A stretch of DNA of 49,938 nt from a virus. Positions 16,239 through 23,625 of this stretch are shown one piece after another (the first letter of the stretch is position 1; the number at the start of each line of letters is the position of its first letter). The notes beneath the pieces are model-generated. The model searched no databases, was not told where the DNA came from, and worked only from the letters and a program-made list of their open reading frames with translations. The stretch is taken from positions 1 through 49,938 of IMG/VR virus record IMGVR_UViG_3300031251_000030; one strand, 5' to 3'. A program made the translations under genes and the position numbers.

Positions 16239-18776
16239 CTAATCGAGCGCAAGTTCGGATATTTCCATCTTGCGGATCAGTTTCAGGATCATGGAATCGT
16301 CCAAAGACCCTTCAACAACAAGGTGATGCGCCCAGACGGTGTCCCAGATTTCCGAACCGATGCGGTGGAAGCGATCCTCCGCCTGAAGCAACTGGTCAGC
16401 GCCGTAGGTCAACTCCGCCGCGACGAAGTGGTTGCCTTTGGTTAGGGTCCAGCCGGTGCCAGCGGCGGTGTATTGACCAATGAACCAGCGGCACGCCGGA
16501 TCATCTTGGAAACGATCCTGCTGCGCCTGACGCGTGCGCGGCGGGTCGCCCTTGTGGTTCATCGGCGTCTTGCCGTAGATGCAGGCGGCTTTTGGGAAGG
16601 CGTCGAGTAGGCCCTCGATCACAGCTTGGTGATAACCGAACATGCCAACCTTCACGCCTTGCTCGACGAGGTTGCCAACATATTCGATGACCATCGGCAG
16701 CTTGGCGATGGCGAGGTCCTGGCGGGCGCTGGCGAGGCGCGTGAGAGGTAGCTGCACGCTTTCCATGTCGCCGTCGACCATCCGCGCATATTTCTCCCAG
16801 GTCTCTGGGCGGATACGAAAGACTGCGTTTACCAAGTCCTCGTCTGACATTTCCTTGCGGACGCCGATCATCTTCTCATACATATCGAGCAGATCGGTCA
16901 TCGCCTGCCGCTCGGCTTCGATCTTTTTCTTCAGTCCGTCCGCTGGCAGTGGGATGATCTGGCGGATTTTCGGCGGGAGGTCCTTGAGCACCTCGTGCTT
17001 CAGCCGCCGGATCATGAACCGCTCTTTCAAGAGCTTGTTCAGCTCGGCGAGCATCGCCGGGTCTGGTTCGCCATTGGTGACGAACTTTCCGCTCATGTCG
17101 TAGAACGCGCCGCAATAGCGCTTGTGGAACGTCTCGAAGTCGCGACCGAGCCCGTGGGGGTCGGCGGCGGCGACCGTCGTCCACAGGTCTCCGGTGCGGT
17201 TTGGTAGTGGAGTTCCTGACAGCATCAGCAGGCGCTTCGCCGGTATCGGCTCAATGCGCACCTTCGTCTTGCGATTCTTGTTTGCTGGGTCGGCGATCTT
17301 GACGACGCCGCCGTGCAGCTCAATCGTGCGCTTCGCCGTGGGGTTCTTGGCGTAATGGTGCTCGTCCGGAACCACCAAGTCCCACACACGCTCGCGAAGC
17401 TTCTTGTGATGCCGCGCCAGTATGTCATAGTTGATGATCACCACGTTGGAATTTGGGAAGTAGTCGCCGTCGCAGATGTCGACCGACATGCTCTTGTCTA
17501 CCAGCCATTTGGTCATCTCGCGCAGCCAGTTCTTTTTCAGCGACGCGGGCGGGATGATCAGAGCGTTCTGGACCTGCGGCAGCGCATTGACGAGCCCGAC
17601 CGCCTGGACTGTGTTGTGCGTGACGATGAAGTGCTCGGCGGTATAGAGGTTGCCCGGGCCGTCTACTTTGATGCAGCGCACCTGCTCACGACCGGACGGC
17701 ACCACGTTGATGATGGCGCGCTGCGGCACCTCGCCTACAAAATTCTTCCAGCGGCGATTGCGCCGCAGCTTCGGCGCGTCATATCCGAAAGATGCCCACG
17801 CAATCCCTTCAGGCAGATAGATGCGCAGGCGGTAGCGACGGTAGCGCTCCTCGACGAAGATCAGTCCGCCGAGCGCGCGGACGCATTGTGTGATCGTCCA
17901 GACGAGATCGTGAGACTCAGGCTTGCGAACGATGTTGACTTGGATATGCCCATCGTCGCCACGAATGCGTGCAACCGACGAGATGATCCCCTTCAGGAAT
18001 TCCATAGACTGGTGAGGCGCGGCTAGGGCGTAGTCGCGCACATCATAGACGAGCTTTTCCGGATAGGCGTAGAAGTTGCCGACGTCGATGCAATGCGAGC
18101 GCGCTTGATCGATGCCGGCGACGAGTGGCGGCATCTTGAACAGCTTGACGTCCAGTTGTGCTGGCTCAAGCAGGGTAGGAATCGACAGCAGCTCACCGGC
18201 GTCCAAGCGCCTGATCAGATCGAGCGTGCCGATGGTCATCAGACGACCACCATCCTCGTCATCCTGGCAGACAGTCCACAGATGGTCGGCGTCGCATTTG
18301 ATCGACACGCCGTCGCTGAAATTGACTGTGAAGACGGGCAGGATTCCTCGGTCGAAGATGCCGGTGACCGGGATAGGCTTGCCGAACCATCCGATCACCT
18401 TGTCGCCGTGCTTCAGATCACCAATCGGGACCCAGCCGCCGGGCGTCAGGATTGGTGTCGATAGCGGGTGCCCTTTGCCCAGGCCCGGGACGTCGGCGAT
18501 CAGCGTGCGCGAGCGGCGGCGCGCGAAGTCAATTCCGGCTTCCTGGAACGGCAGATATTCCAAACCATCCGGAACGGGGATGCGCTGGTTTAGTCCGAGC
18601 GACGTCTGCGCAGCCTGAGTCAGTTTATCCTGCCCAAGTGAAACCGCGACGCCATGATCGCGGGTCACCCAGCGCTTTAGGTCGGCGGACCATTGAAAGC
18701 CCGCCGCCCGAGGAATTAGGCGCTCTTCAAACGTGCATGAGACGATGAATAGGCCGTCGCGACAATCAACCTGCAT
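16239..18776 (-). CDS. SNF2-like SF2 helicase interrupted by a class 3 intein
   Basis: 845 residues before splicing, about 558 after. ATG 18776 overlaps the previous gene by 11 nt; a TTG two codons earlier is an alternative. Extein motifs: the split Walker A PGLGK/T (intein inserted after Lys101), VVPDEHH (motif II), LLSGTPLPNR (motif III), and a C-terminal RecA lobe with QAEDRFHRIGS (motif VI), as in SNF2/SMARCAL1-type translocases. The N-terminal about 60 residues hold a HARP-like strand-rich part (AAGFQWSADLKRWVT), consistent with fork remodelling. The active site cannot form without splicing. Confidence 0.9.
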   Translation of the reverse strand: MQVDCRDGLFIVSCTFEERLIPRAAGFQWSADLKRWVTRDHGVAVSLGQDKLTQAAQTSLGLNQRIPVPDGLEYLPFQEAGIDFARRRSRTLIADVPGLGKGHPLSTPILTPGGWVPIGDLKHGDKVIGWFGKPIPVTGIFDRGILPVFTVNFSDGVSIKCDADHLWTVCQDDEDGGRLMTIGTLDLIRRLDAGELLSIPTLLEPAQLDVKLFKMPPLVAGIDQARSHCIDVGNFYAYPEKLVYDVRDYALAAPHQSMEFLKGIISSVARIRGDDGHIQVNIVRKPESHDLVWTITQCVRALGGLIFVEERYRRYRLRIYLPEGIAWASFGYDAPKLRRNRRWKNFVGEVPQRAIINVVPSGREQVRCIKVDGPGNLYTAEHFIVTHNTVQAVGLVNALPQVQNALIIPPASLKKNWLREMTKWLVDKSMSVDICDGDYFPNSNVVIINYDILARHHKKLRERVWDLVVPDEHHYAKNPTAKRTIELHGGVVKIADPANKNRKTKVRIEPIPAKRLLMLSGTPLPNRTGDLWTTVAAADPHGLGRDFETFHKRYCGAFYDMSGKFVTNGEPDPAMLAELNKLLKERFMIRRLKHEVLKDLPPKIRQIIPLPADGLKKKIEAERQAMTDLLDMYEKMIGVRKEMSDEDLVNAVFRIRPETWEKYARMVDGDMESVQLPLTRLASARQDLAIAKLPMVIEYVGNLVEQGVKVGMFGYHQAVIEGLLDAFPKAACIYGKTPMNHKGDPPRTRQAQQDRFQDDPACRWFIGQYTAAGTGWTLTKGNHFVAAELTYGADQLLQAEDRFHRIGSEIWDTVWAHHLVVEGSLDDSMILKLIRKMEISELALD
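17613..18473 (-). mobile_element. Class 3 intein in the helicase P-loop
   Basis: 287 codons, residues 102-388 of the precursor. The first residue is Gly (codon GGG) rather than Cys or Ser. The class 3 WCT set is present: Trp167 after the block B His (DADHLW), Cys368 in block F (VRCIKVD), Thr386 in block G (IVTHN), then Asn388 and +1 Thr. The middle (FLKGIISSVARI and ALGG) looks like a LAGLIDADG endonuclease that has lost its acidic residues, so the intein probably splices but no longer homes. Confidence 0.85.
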
Positions 18777-18969
18777 CGTCAAAGTTTCTCTTGTGCCCTA
18801 CCGGAATCCGCAACGCCTGTCCGCCGACTGTGTAATGCGTCTCGTATTCCCATCCAGGAACGTCTCGACCATCGGTTACTGGTCGGACGAATCCTTGGTC
18901 ATCGCGCTCGACCTCGGTTGCGTTACCGAGGCCGATTTCGCGGATTGGAGGCAGTCCGCGCTCCGTCAA
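18766..18969 (-). CDS. Unknown small protein between rIIB-like gene and helicase
   Basis: 67 residues starting at a TTG whose last bases overlap the upstream stop (TTGA). An ATG start further up would lie deep within the rIIB-like gene. The sequence RDDQGFVRPVTDGRDVPGW and TVGGQALRIPVG looks like a small beta-rich fold. It ends inside the helicase start. No family recognised. Confidence 0.6.
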   Translation of the reverse strand: MTERGLPPIREIGLGNATEVERDDQGFVRPVTDGRDVPGWEYETHYTVGGQALRIPVGHKRNFDDAG

Positions 18970-20075
18970 CGCTTCCGGCCCTCGCCGTCCTTGATCAGCG
19001 CCAGCCAACCCTGGATGGTCGTGCGCGGGATGCCGGTCAGCGCCGCGAAGCCGCGCTGTCCTTGCGCCTTGATCTGCTCCAGCAGGTAGCCGGCGGTGTA
19101 GGTATTGCCATTCTTGGCGGTGAACTTCTGCTCGCTCGTGGTATTCGAGACGAACGACTGAGCCTTCTTCGCCACCTTGATGTTCTTCTTCTCGGTCTTG
19201 GTGCGCCCTTTCGCCGCCTGCTTGGCGACCTGGGACGACCTGCCCTCGGTCTTCTTCGAGATGCGCCCGTTCTTCGCCGCCGTCTCCAGCACGTCTCCCT
19301 CGGGAGAATGTGCGACCATGAACGGCAGGAATGCGTCCAGCGTTTCCGGCTTGGAAATCTGAGCGTAAACAAACAGGCGCTTTACCCTCATCTTCCCTTC
19401 GCCGGCATCCGCACGATAAAAAATCGTATCGGCTGGATTCACCTTAACAATCCAATGAGCATCGCCGGTGCCGCCATACCAGTTCACGTAGTTGCGCCCG
19501 CCAATGTGAAGGCCGGTGCTGCATTGCGTGTTCTTGTCAGGATTGGCGTTGGTGACGTGTAGATATTCACCAATGCGATAGCGGACGGTGCCGGTGTGCT
19601 TGTCTAGCCCATCAGGTCGAGTAGCCTTGAAGGCAAGGAAATCACCATCATTATGAATCGGCAGCTTGTTGTTCACCACGAAGCTGTAGAGAATATCGGC
19701 CTCCGCAGCGTCGCGGTTCGACAGCGCCTTCAGCATGAAGTTGCGGAGCGGGACGAAGTCGTTGCCGGACTGATAATGGTCGAGGATGAGATCAGACAGC
19801 TTCGAATTGATCTCCTCGCCTTTGAAGAAGATGCCGACCGCGCCGCTCGATTCGTTGATGCGAATCTCGAACCCTGCCTCGGCGGCGACGGCCTTGATCT
19901 GCACCGCCGGGGTCAGGACCTTGGCGATCTCCTCGAACGGAGCCTGCTTGCGCAGGAGCTGGACAAGCGCGTCGAAGTTCGGGGCGTCGGCTGGCAGATT
20001 CGTCGTGTTGCCGTCATGGGTGACGGACAGGCTCTCGCCGGGGATTATCAGGGCGGTGTAATTAAGCGGTGGCAT
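18966..20075 (-). CDS. RIIB-like protein
   Basis: 369 residues. The central part (about 130-245) has the RIIB pattern GDFLAFKATR, NTQCSTGLHIGGRNYVNW, IVKVNPADTIFYR and MRVKRLFVY. A Lys-rich linker (about 270-310) leads to a C-terminal helix-turn-helix-like unit QRGFAALTGIPRTTIQGWL. In T4, RIIA and RIIB act together at the membrane in exclusion and lysis control, with mechanism unsettled. Located directly downstream of the riiA-like gene with its own promoter. The HTH tail suggests DNA contact. Confidence 0.82.
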   Translation of the reverse strand: MPPLNYTALIIPGESLSVTHDGNTTNLPADAPNFDALVQLLRKQAPFEEIAKVLTPAVQIKAVAAEAGFEIRINESSGAVGIFFKGEEINSKLSDLILDHYQSGNDFVPLRNFMLKALSNRDAAEADILYSFVVNNKLPIHNDGDFLAFKATRPDGLDKHTGTVRYRIGEYLHVTNANPDKNTQCSTGLHIGGRNYVNWYGGTGDAHWIVKVNPADTIFYRADAGEGKMRVKRLFVYAQISKPETLDAFLPFMVAHSPEGDVLETAAKNGRISKKTEGRSSQVAKQAAKGRTKTEKKNIKVAKKAQSFVSNTTSEQKFTAKNGNTYTAGYLLEQIKAQGQRGFAALTGIPRTTIQGWLALIKDGEGRKR

Positions 20076-20099
20076 CGGGTTTCTCCAAATTGGTCAGTT

Positions 20100-20128
20100 T
20101 TCCTAGCAGATGTGAACGAAGCTGTCAA
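20100..20128 (-). promoter_or_regulatory. Promoter for rIIB-like gene
   Basis: TTGACA (20123-20128) overlaps the rIIA stop codon; 17-nt spacer ending TGC; TAGGAA (20100-20105). Expected start near 20093, with GGAGAAA close to the ATG. Confidence 0.75.
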
Positions 20129-22320
20129 GCAGCTTCGCACGCGTCAAGAAAACTAGCGGCGCGGGCCGCGCGCATGGCGGTAAGCCCCATGATGTAGATC
20201 GCAGCTTCCTCACCGTCGCTGCGCAGGTAGTTGTTGAGGCGAGGATAGACTGCCTTGACGTTGTGCCACGCCGCCGCCAGTTCGGGATGCCCCATCGTAT
20301 CCGGACGGGCGATTTGCTCGCCAGTGACCAGCAGCAGCAGGAACTTCGTATCGTCGAGGGACGGCCCGGTTTCGATCAGCTTGTGCAAGATCGTCTTGCG
20401 GCGAATCTGGACACGCTCGGCGTTCTCGACGGCGCGATAGAGGCGCTCCATCGGCGCTGGCGTCGTGGGCAAGTGATCCTCGATCATCCACTTCAGGCGG
20501 TTGGCCTCGCCTGCAATATAGTCAATGTCGGAAAGCTCATTGTCGTGGAACGTCTTGATGCGTTCCTTCAGCTCGTCGACCGGGAAGAAGTCGTTGCTAA
20601 ACACTTCCTTGTAGCTGGTCCAAGCCGGGTCGAGCTTCAGGAACTTCTTGAAGTTAGACTTTGGCACGCCGATGATTTCTCCGACATTCAGACCAGCATA
20701 CCTCTTGACAAGGTCCTTTATCTTACGTGGTTCGATGTCGGGGCGGAATTCGTGCCCGTCCAGCTCGAAGACGATGTTTAGCCTGTCCTCGACCGGCTCG
20801 ACGCGGCAGATCGACCACTTCGTCTTGCCATAGGGATTGTTGTAGATCGTGATGGTTGAATGCTCGCGATTGTAAACCAGCTTCTCAGGTTCCGGGAGCT
20901 GATCCTGGTAGAGCACAACCGGGCAGCCATACTCGGCGATCTGCTTCAGCAGCTTCTCGCGCGTCGTCTTGGCATGCTCATAGGTGTTCGCCAGTGCGGC
21001 CTTGCGAGCCTTGCGGTCGGCGAACGCCTTCATCAGGTGTTCGCGCTTCGACGCGACCGACGACTTCGGGTCAGGAAGATTGATGACCACCGCCTCGTCA
21101 ATGTCGTTCGCCTTCATGTGAGCGAAGATGCGGCGATTCGGAGCGGAGACGCCCGGCTTGGCAGCGTCGAAGACATAGACAGCGGTGTTGTTGTCACGAT
21201 AAAAGGTAAGGGCGCGCTTCTTGATCGTCATCGTCATGATCCGACGCGTGGCGTTGACGTAGTCCGAGACGGCGCTATCGAAGGCATAGTTTGCCAGCTC
21301 GCCGAAGGTGCCCCACGGCGTGCTGGTGTTCTTGGCGAGGCTGTAGAACGGACCAGAAGACCGCATGGCGCGCCACTTCGAGGCAGCGGTCCAGACGTCG
21401 GGAATGGTTGAGAGCAGAGCGCTAACCTGTCCCTGGAGCTTGGCATAAGCAGCGGCGAGCAGCTTGGTCAGATTGGCGACAGTCTTGGGCGTATATTCCA
21501 GGGACTCGCGAGAAGGCGTGATGCCAATATCGCCAATGGACGAGCGAAGGACGAAAGAGCGGTCGCCGAAGATATGGGCGAATTCCTTGCAGTCCGGAAG
21601 CTGGTCGAAGTCGATCTTATACCAGACAGGGCCGATCTGGACCATCGGACCCTTGGCGTCGCCGGTGAAGAAGAATAGGTTATCGTCGCGGACGATCTGC
21701 GCCGAGCGCACGTCGTCGAGATTCGACTCGAAGCACGGATAGTAAGGAAGGCCAACCCAGCGGATGGCGGTATGGAAGGCGTCGATGTCTTGCGTCTTGG
21801 CATCGAACCGCACCTCGACGCCTTGCTCCTCCTCGGTCACCCACGTCTCGCGCAGGACGATCTGCGGGATGCCGTTCTCGTCGATGTGGTAGGAGTAGAT
21901 GCGCTTCTCGCCGTTCAGGATGCAGGAAAGCGTGAACTGGCTGGTGTAAGCGAATGGGCTCTTCATGCCGTAGCCGAACGTCCCGACTTCGAGATTCGAC
22001 TTTTCCTTCGACGACCAGCCCATCTGCGAGCAGTATTCCATCACCGTTTCGTGATCGATGGAGGCGCCATAGTCGCGCACCGAGAACCAAGGCTCCCAGC
22101 GGGTCGGCGCATGGACGAAGAACGGGCGGTCGGTGTTGCCGCGCTTGGCGTGACCGTCTCGGGCGTTGCTGACGATCTCGCGACAGATCGACTCGATCTT
22201 GCGGGAATAGAGACCGGAGATCAGCGTGTAGAAGACCTTGCCGCTGGCGGCGATGGTCATGGCTTTGGATTCTGTGACGCCGATCAGTTCGACGGTCTTG
22301 GCGGGAACGGTCATTTCCAT
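20125..22320 (-). CDS. RIIA-like GHKL ATPase
   Basis: 731 residues. N-terminal GHKL ATP-binding fold: N-box REIVSNARDGH (Glu48, Asn52), G1-type VRDYGASI, WSSKEKSNLEVGTFGYGMKSPFAYT as the lid and G2 region. The remaining two thirds match RIIA only in general layout. Forms a gene pair with the RIIB-like protein. Possible second ATG at residue 3. Expressed from promoter 22347-22375. Confidence 0.85.
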   Translation of the reverse strand: MEMTVPAKTVELIGVTESKAMTIAASGKVFYTLISGLYSRKIESICREIVSNARDGHAKRGNTDRPFFVHAPTRWEPWFSVRDYGASIDHETVMEYCSQMGWSSKEKSNLEVGTFGYGMKSPFAYTSQFTLSCILNGEKRIYSYHIDENGIPQIVLRETWVTEEEQGVEVRFDAKTQDIDAFHTAIRWVGLPYYPCFESNLDDVRSAQIVRDDNLFFFTGDAKGPMVQIGPVWYKIDFDQLPDCKEFAHIFGDRSFVLRSSIGDIGITPSRESLEYTPKTVANLTKLLAAAYAKLQGQVSALLSTIPDVWTAASKWRAMRSSGPFYSLAKNTSTPWGTFGELANYAFDSAVSDYVNATRRIMTMTIKKRALTFYRDNNTAVYVFDAAKPGVSAPNRRIFAHMKANDIDEAVVINLPDPKSSVASKREHLMKAFADRKARKAALANTYEHAKTTREKLLKQIAEYGCPVVLYQDQLPEPEKLVYNREHSTITIYNNPYGKTKWSICRVEPVEDRLNIVFELDGHEFRPDIEPRKIKDLVKRYAGLNVGEIIGVPKSNFKKFLKLDPAWTSYKEVFSNDFFPVDELKERIKTFHDNELSDIDYIAGEANRLKWMIEDHLPTTPAPMERLYRAVENAERVQIRRKTILHKLIETGPSLDDTKFLLLLVTGEQIARPDTMGHPELAAAWHNVKAVYPRLNNYLRSDGEEAAIYIMGLTAMRAARAASFLDACEAA

Positions 22321-22346
22321 TGGTCATCTCCGTGGTTGATGTCAGG

Positions 22347-22375
22347 ATGAATAACATTTTGAGCCACGATGTCAA
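22347..22375 (-). promoter_or_regulatory. Promoter for rIIA-like gene
   Basis: TTGACA (22370-22375); a spacer of 16-17 nt leads to TATTCA/ATTCAT (22347-22353). It is back to back with the plus-strand promoter at 22381 (5 nt apart), forming a divergent switch point. Confidence 0.65.
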
Positions 22376-22380
22376 CTCGC

Positions 22381-22409
22381 TTGACAGGAAAATGGTTAAT
22401 GTGAGATTC
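22381..22409 (+). promoter_or_regulatory. Divergent promoter for the plus-strand unit at 22417
   Basis: TTGACA (22381-22386), 17-nt spacer, AGATTC (22404-22409). The expected start coincides with the ATG at 22417, so the mRNA would be leaderless. The -10 is weak. Confidence 0.55.
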
Positions 22410-22416
22410 TCCGCGC

Positions 22417-22620
22417 ATGACAGACTCTCAAGACTCCTGCACCTGCAAGAACCGCTCGCTCCGCCTGGACGAGGCGATTATGTTTATCCGTCCGAACCTT
22501 ACCGGATTCATCACCGCCAAGGATTGCCCCCTGCACGGGATGCGCGACCTCACAAATTATAGCACGCACGAGCCGACTGTTAACCTTCCTGTCGTCAGGA
22601 CAGTTGACGAATCCCTTTAG
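22417..22620 (+). CDS. Small Cys-rich protein, probable zinc binder
   Basis: 67 residues. CTC near residue 8 and KDCPLHG near residue 36 give possible metal ligands; similar CPxHG ends occur in small phage proteins. No Shine-Dalgarno sequence precedes the ATG, in keeping with a leaderless mRNA from promoter 22381-22409. Function unknown. Confidence 0.55.
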   Translation: MTDSQDSCTCKNRSLRLDEAIMFIRPNLTGFITAKDCPLHGMRDLTNYSTHEPTVNLPVVRTVDESL

Positions 22621-22632
22621 TGGCGGTAGCTT
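22604..22632 (+). promoter_or_regulatory. Promoter for the small recombinase
   Basis: TTGACG (22604-22609), 17-nt spacer, TAGCTT (22627-22632). The start near 22640 gives a leader of about 27 nt with GTGGAGAAA before the ATG at 22667. A small stem TCCTG/CAGGA lies just upstream. Confidence 0.6.
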
Positions 22633-22666
22633 CTTCACGTCAACAAACGGAACGTGGAGAAAAACA

Positions 22667-23257
22667 ATGGCTAACGGTGTTGTGAAGCGCGCCAACGTGC
22701 TCGACGAAGCGGCGATCAACGAAGTTCTTGGCTATATCGACGACCATTCCGCGCAGCCGTTGCGCGACCGCTTGATGCTCATCCTCACATGCCGGCTGGG
22801 TCTGCGCGCCCAGGAAGTGGCGAAGGTCTATGTCGAGGACATCTTGGACGCTCGCGGTCGCCTGAAGGACTCCTTGTTCGTGTCTAAGCGCGGCGCGAAA
22901 TATGGCAAGGAACGCACGCTACCGATGCGCGACGACGTTAAGGTAGCTCTCCAGGCATATCTCAACGAATACAAGCAGATAACCAGCGGGCCGTTGTTCT
23001 TCAACCAATATGGCGAGCCGCTGGAGTCGACCGCCGTGCAGAAGCAGCTCAAGCGCCTCTATGGCTTCGTCGGGTTGCGTGGTTGTTCGTCGCACTCCGG
23101 TCGCCGCACGTTCGGGACGCGCGCCGCACGCGCCGTTACGAAGATGGGCGGGACGCTGAAGGATGTAATGCGCCTGATGGGGCACGCCAGCATTGAGACG
23201 ACCGAGATATATGTCGAATTCACGCCAATTGAGCGTGAATTGGTCGCCATGATCTGA
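22667..23257 (+). CDS. Minimal tyrosine recombinase (catalytic domain only)
   Basis: 196 residues from ATG 22667 with GGAG upstream. The catalytic set is complete: Arg in CRLGLRAQE, Lys in SKRGAKYGKERT, HSGRR (HxxR), LMGHASIETTEIY with His and the nucleophilic Tyr. It lacks the N-terminal core-binding domain (about 100 residues) of usual integrases. Such short recombinases occur in large phages and may resolve genome multimers or invert segments. The real integrase is probably the longer gene at 31323, beside attP. Confidence 0.85.
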   Translation: MANGVVKRANVLDEAAINEVLGYIDDHSAQPLRDRLMLILTCRLGLRAQEVAKVYVEDILDARGRLKDSLFVSKRGAKYGKERTLPMRDDVKVALQAYLNEYKQITSGPLFFNQYGEPLESTAVQKQLKRLYGFVGLRGCSSHSGRRTFGTRAARAVTKMGGTLKDVMRLMGHASIETTEIYVEFTPIERELVAMI

Positions 23258-23267
23258 GGAGTGGAAC

Positions 23268-23534
23268 ATGCTTCTCGAAATCGCTGCAACCTATGGAGTG
23301 TTGCGATTCATCTCGGATGTCCTAAACTCATTAAAAGGCAACAAATTCAAAAAGGTAGAGAAAGCAGCAGCCGAAAAATACGGGTTGGTCCCGGTGAAGA
23401 ATGAGCCTGGGGTCTACCAGGACCGGGAGACCGGGGATAGGACCAGGATGGCGTTCGACGGGCGTGAGTTTTTCCCGTCGTCGATGACCGAGTTCGAGAT
23501 TTATGTGAAGGGAAGGACCTATAATTTTAACTGA
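23268..23534 (+). CDS. Unknown small protein
   Basis: 88 residues, strong GAGGAG before the ATG. An amphipathic N-terminal helix is followed by a lysine-rich helix and a mixed C-terminal half with FDGREFFPSSMTEFEIYVKG. In an operon with the small recombinase (10-nt gap). No family recognised; an accessory role for recombination would be a guess. Confidence 0.6.
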   Translation: MLLEIAATYGVLRFISDVLNSLKGNKFKKVEKAAAEKYGLVPVKNEPGVYQDRETGDRTRMAFDGREFFPSSMTEFEIYVKGRTYNFN

Positions 23535-23571
23535 TCGCGGCTTTCTGGTTACGAGCCGCTCGTTAGGATGC

Positions 23572-23600
23572 TTGACATGGAGGGGCAGAAAAATTAACAT
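23572..23600 (+). promoter_or_regulatory. Promoter for the primase-helicase gene
   Basis: TTGACA (23572-23577), 17-nt spacer, TAACAT (23595-23600). The start near 23607 lies within the right arm of an inverted repeat. Confidence 0.7.
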
Positions 23601-23610
23601 CTGTCCCTCC
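23579..23610 (+). promoter_or_regulatory. Inverted repeat across the primase promoter (operator candidate)
   Basis: GGAGGGGCAG (23579-23588) and CTGTCCCTCC (23601-23610) pair over 10 bp with one G-T. The arms lie on either side of the -10 box, so a dimeric repressor bound here would block the promoter. In read-through RNA it would be a hairpin. Confidence 0.5.
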
Positions 23611-23625
23611 ACAACCGAGGTCCTC

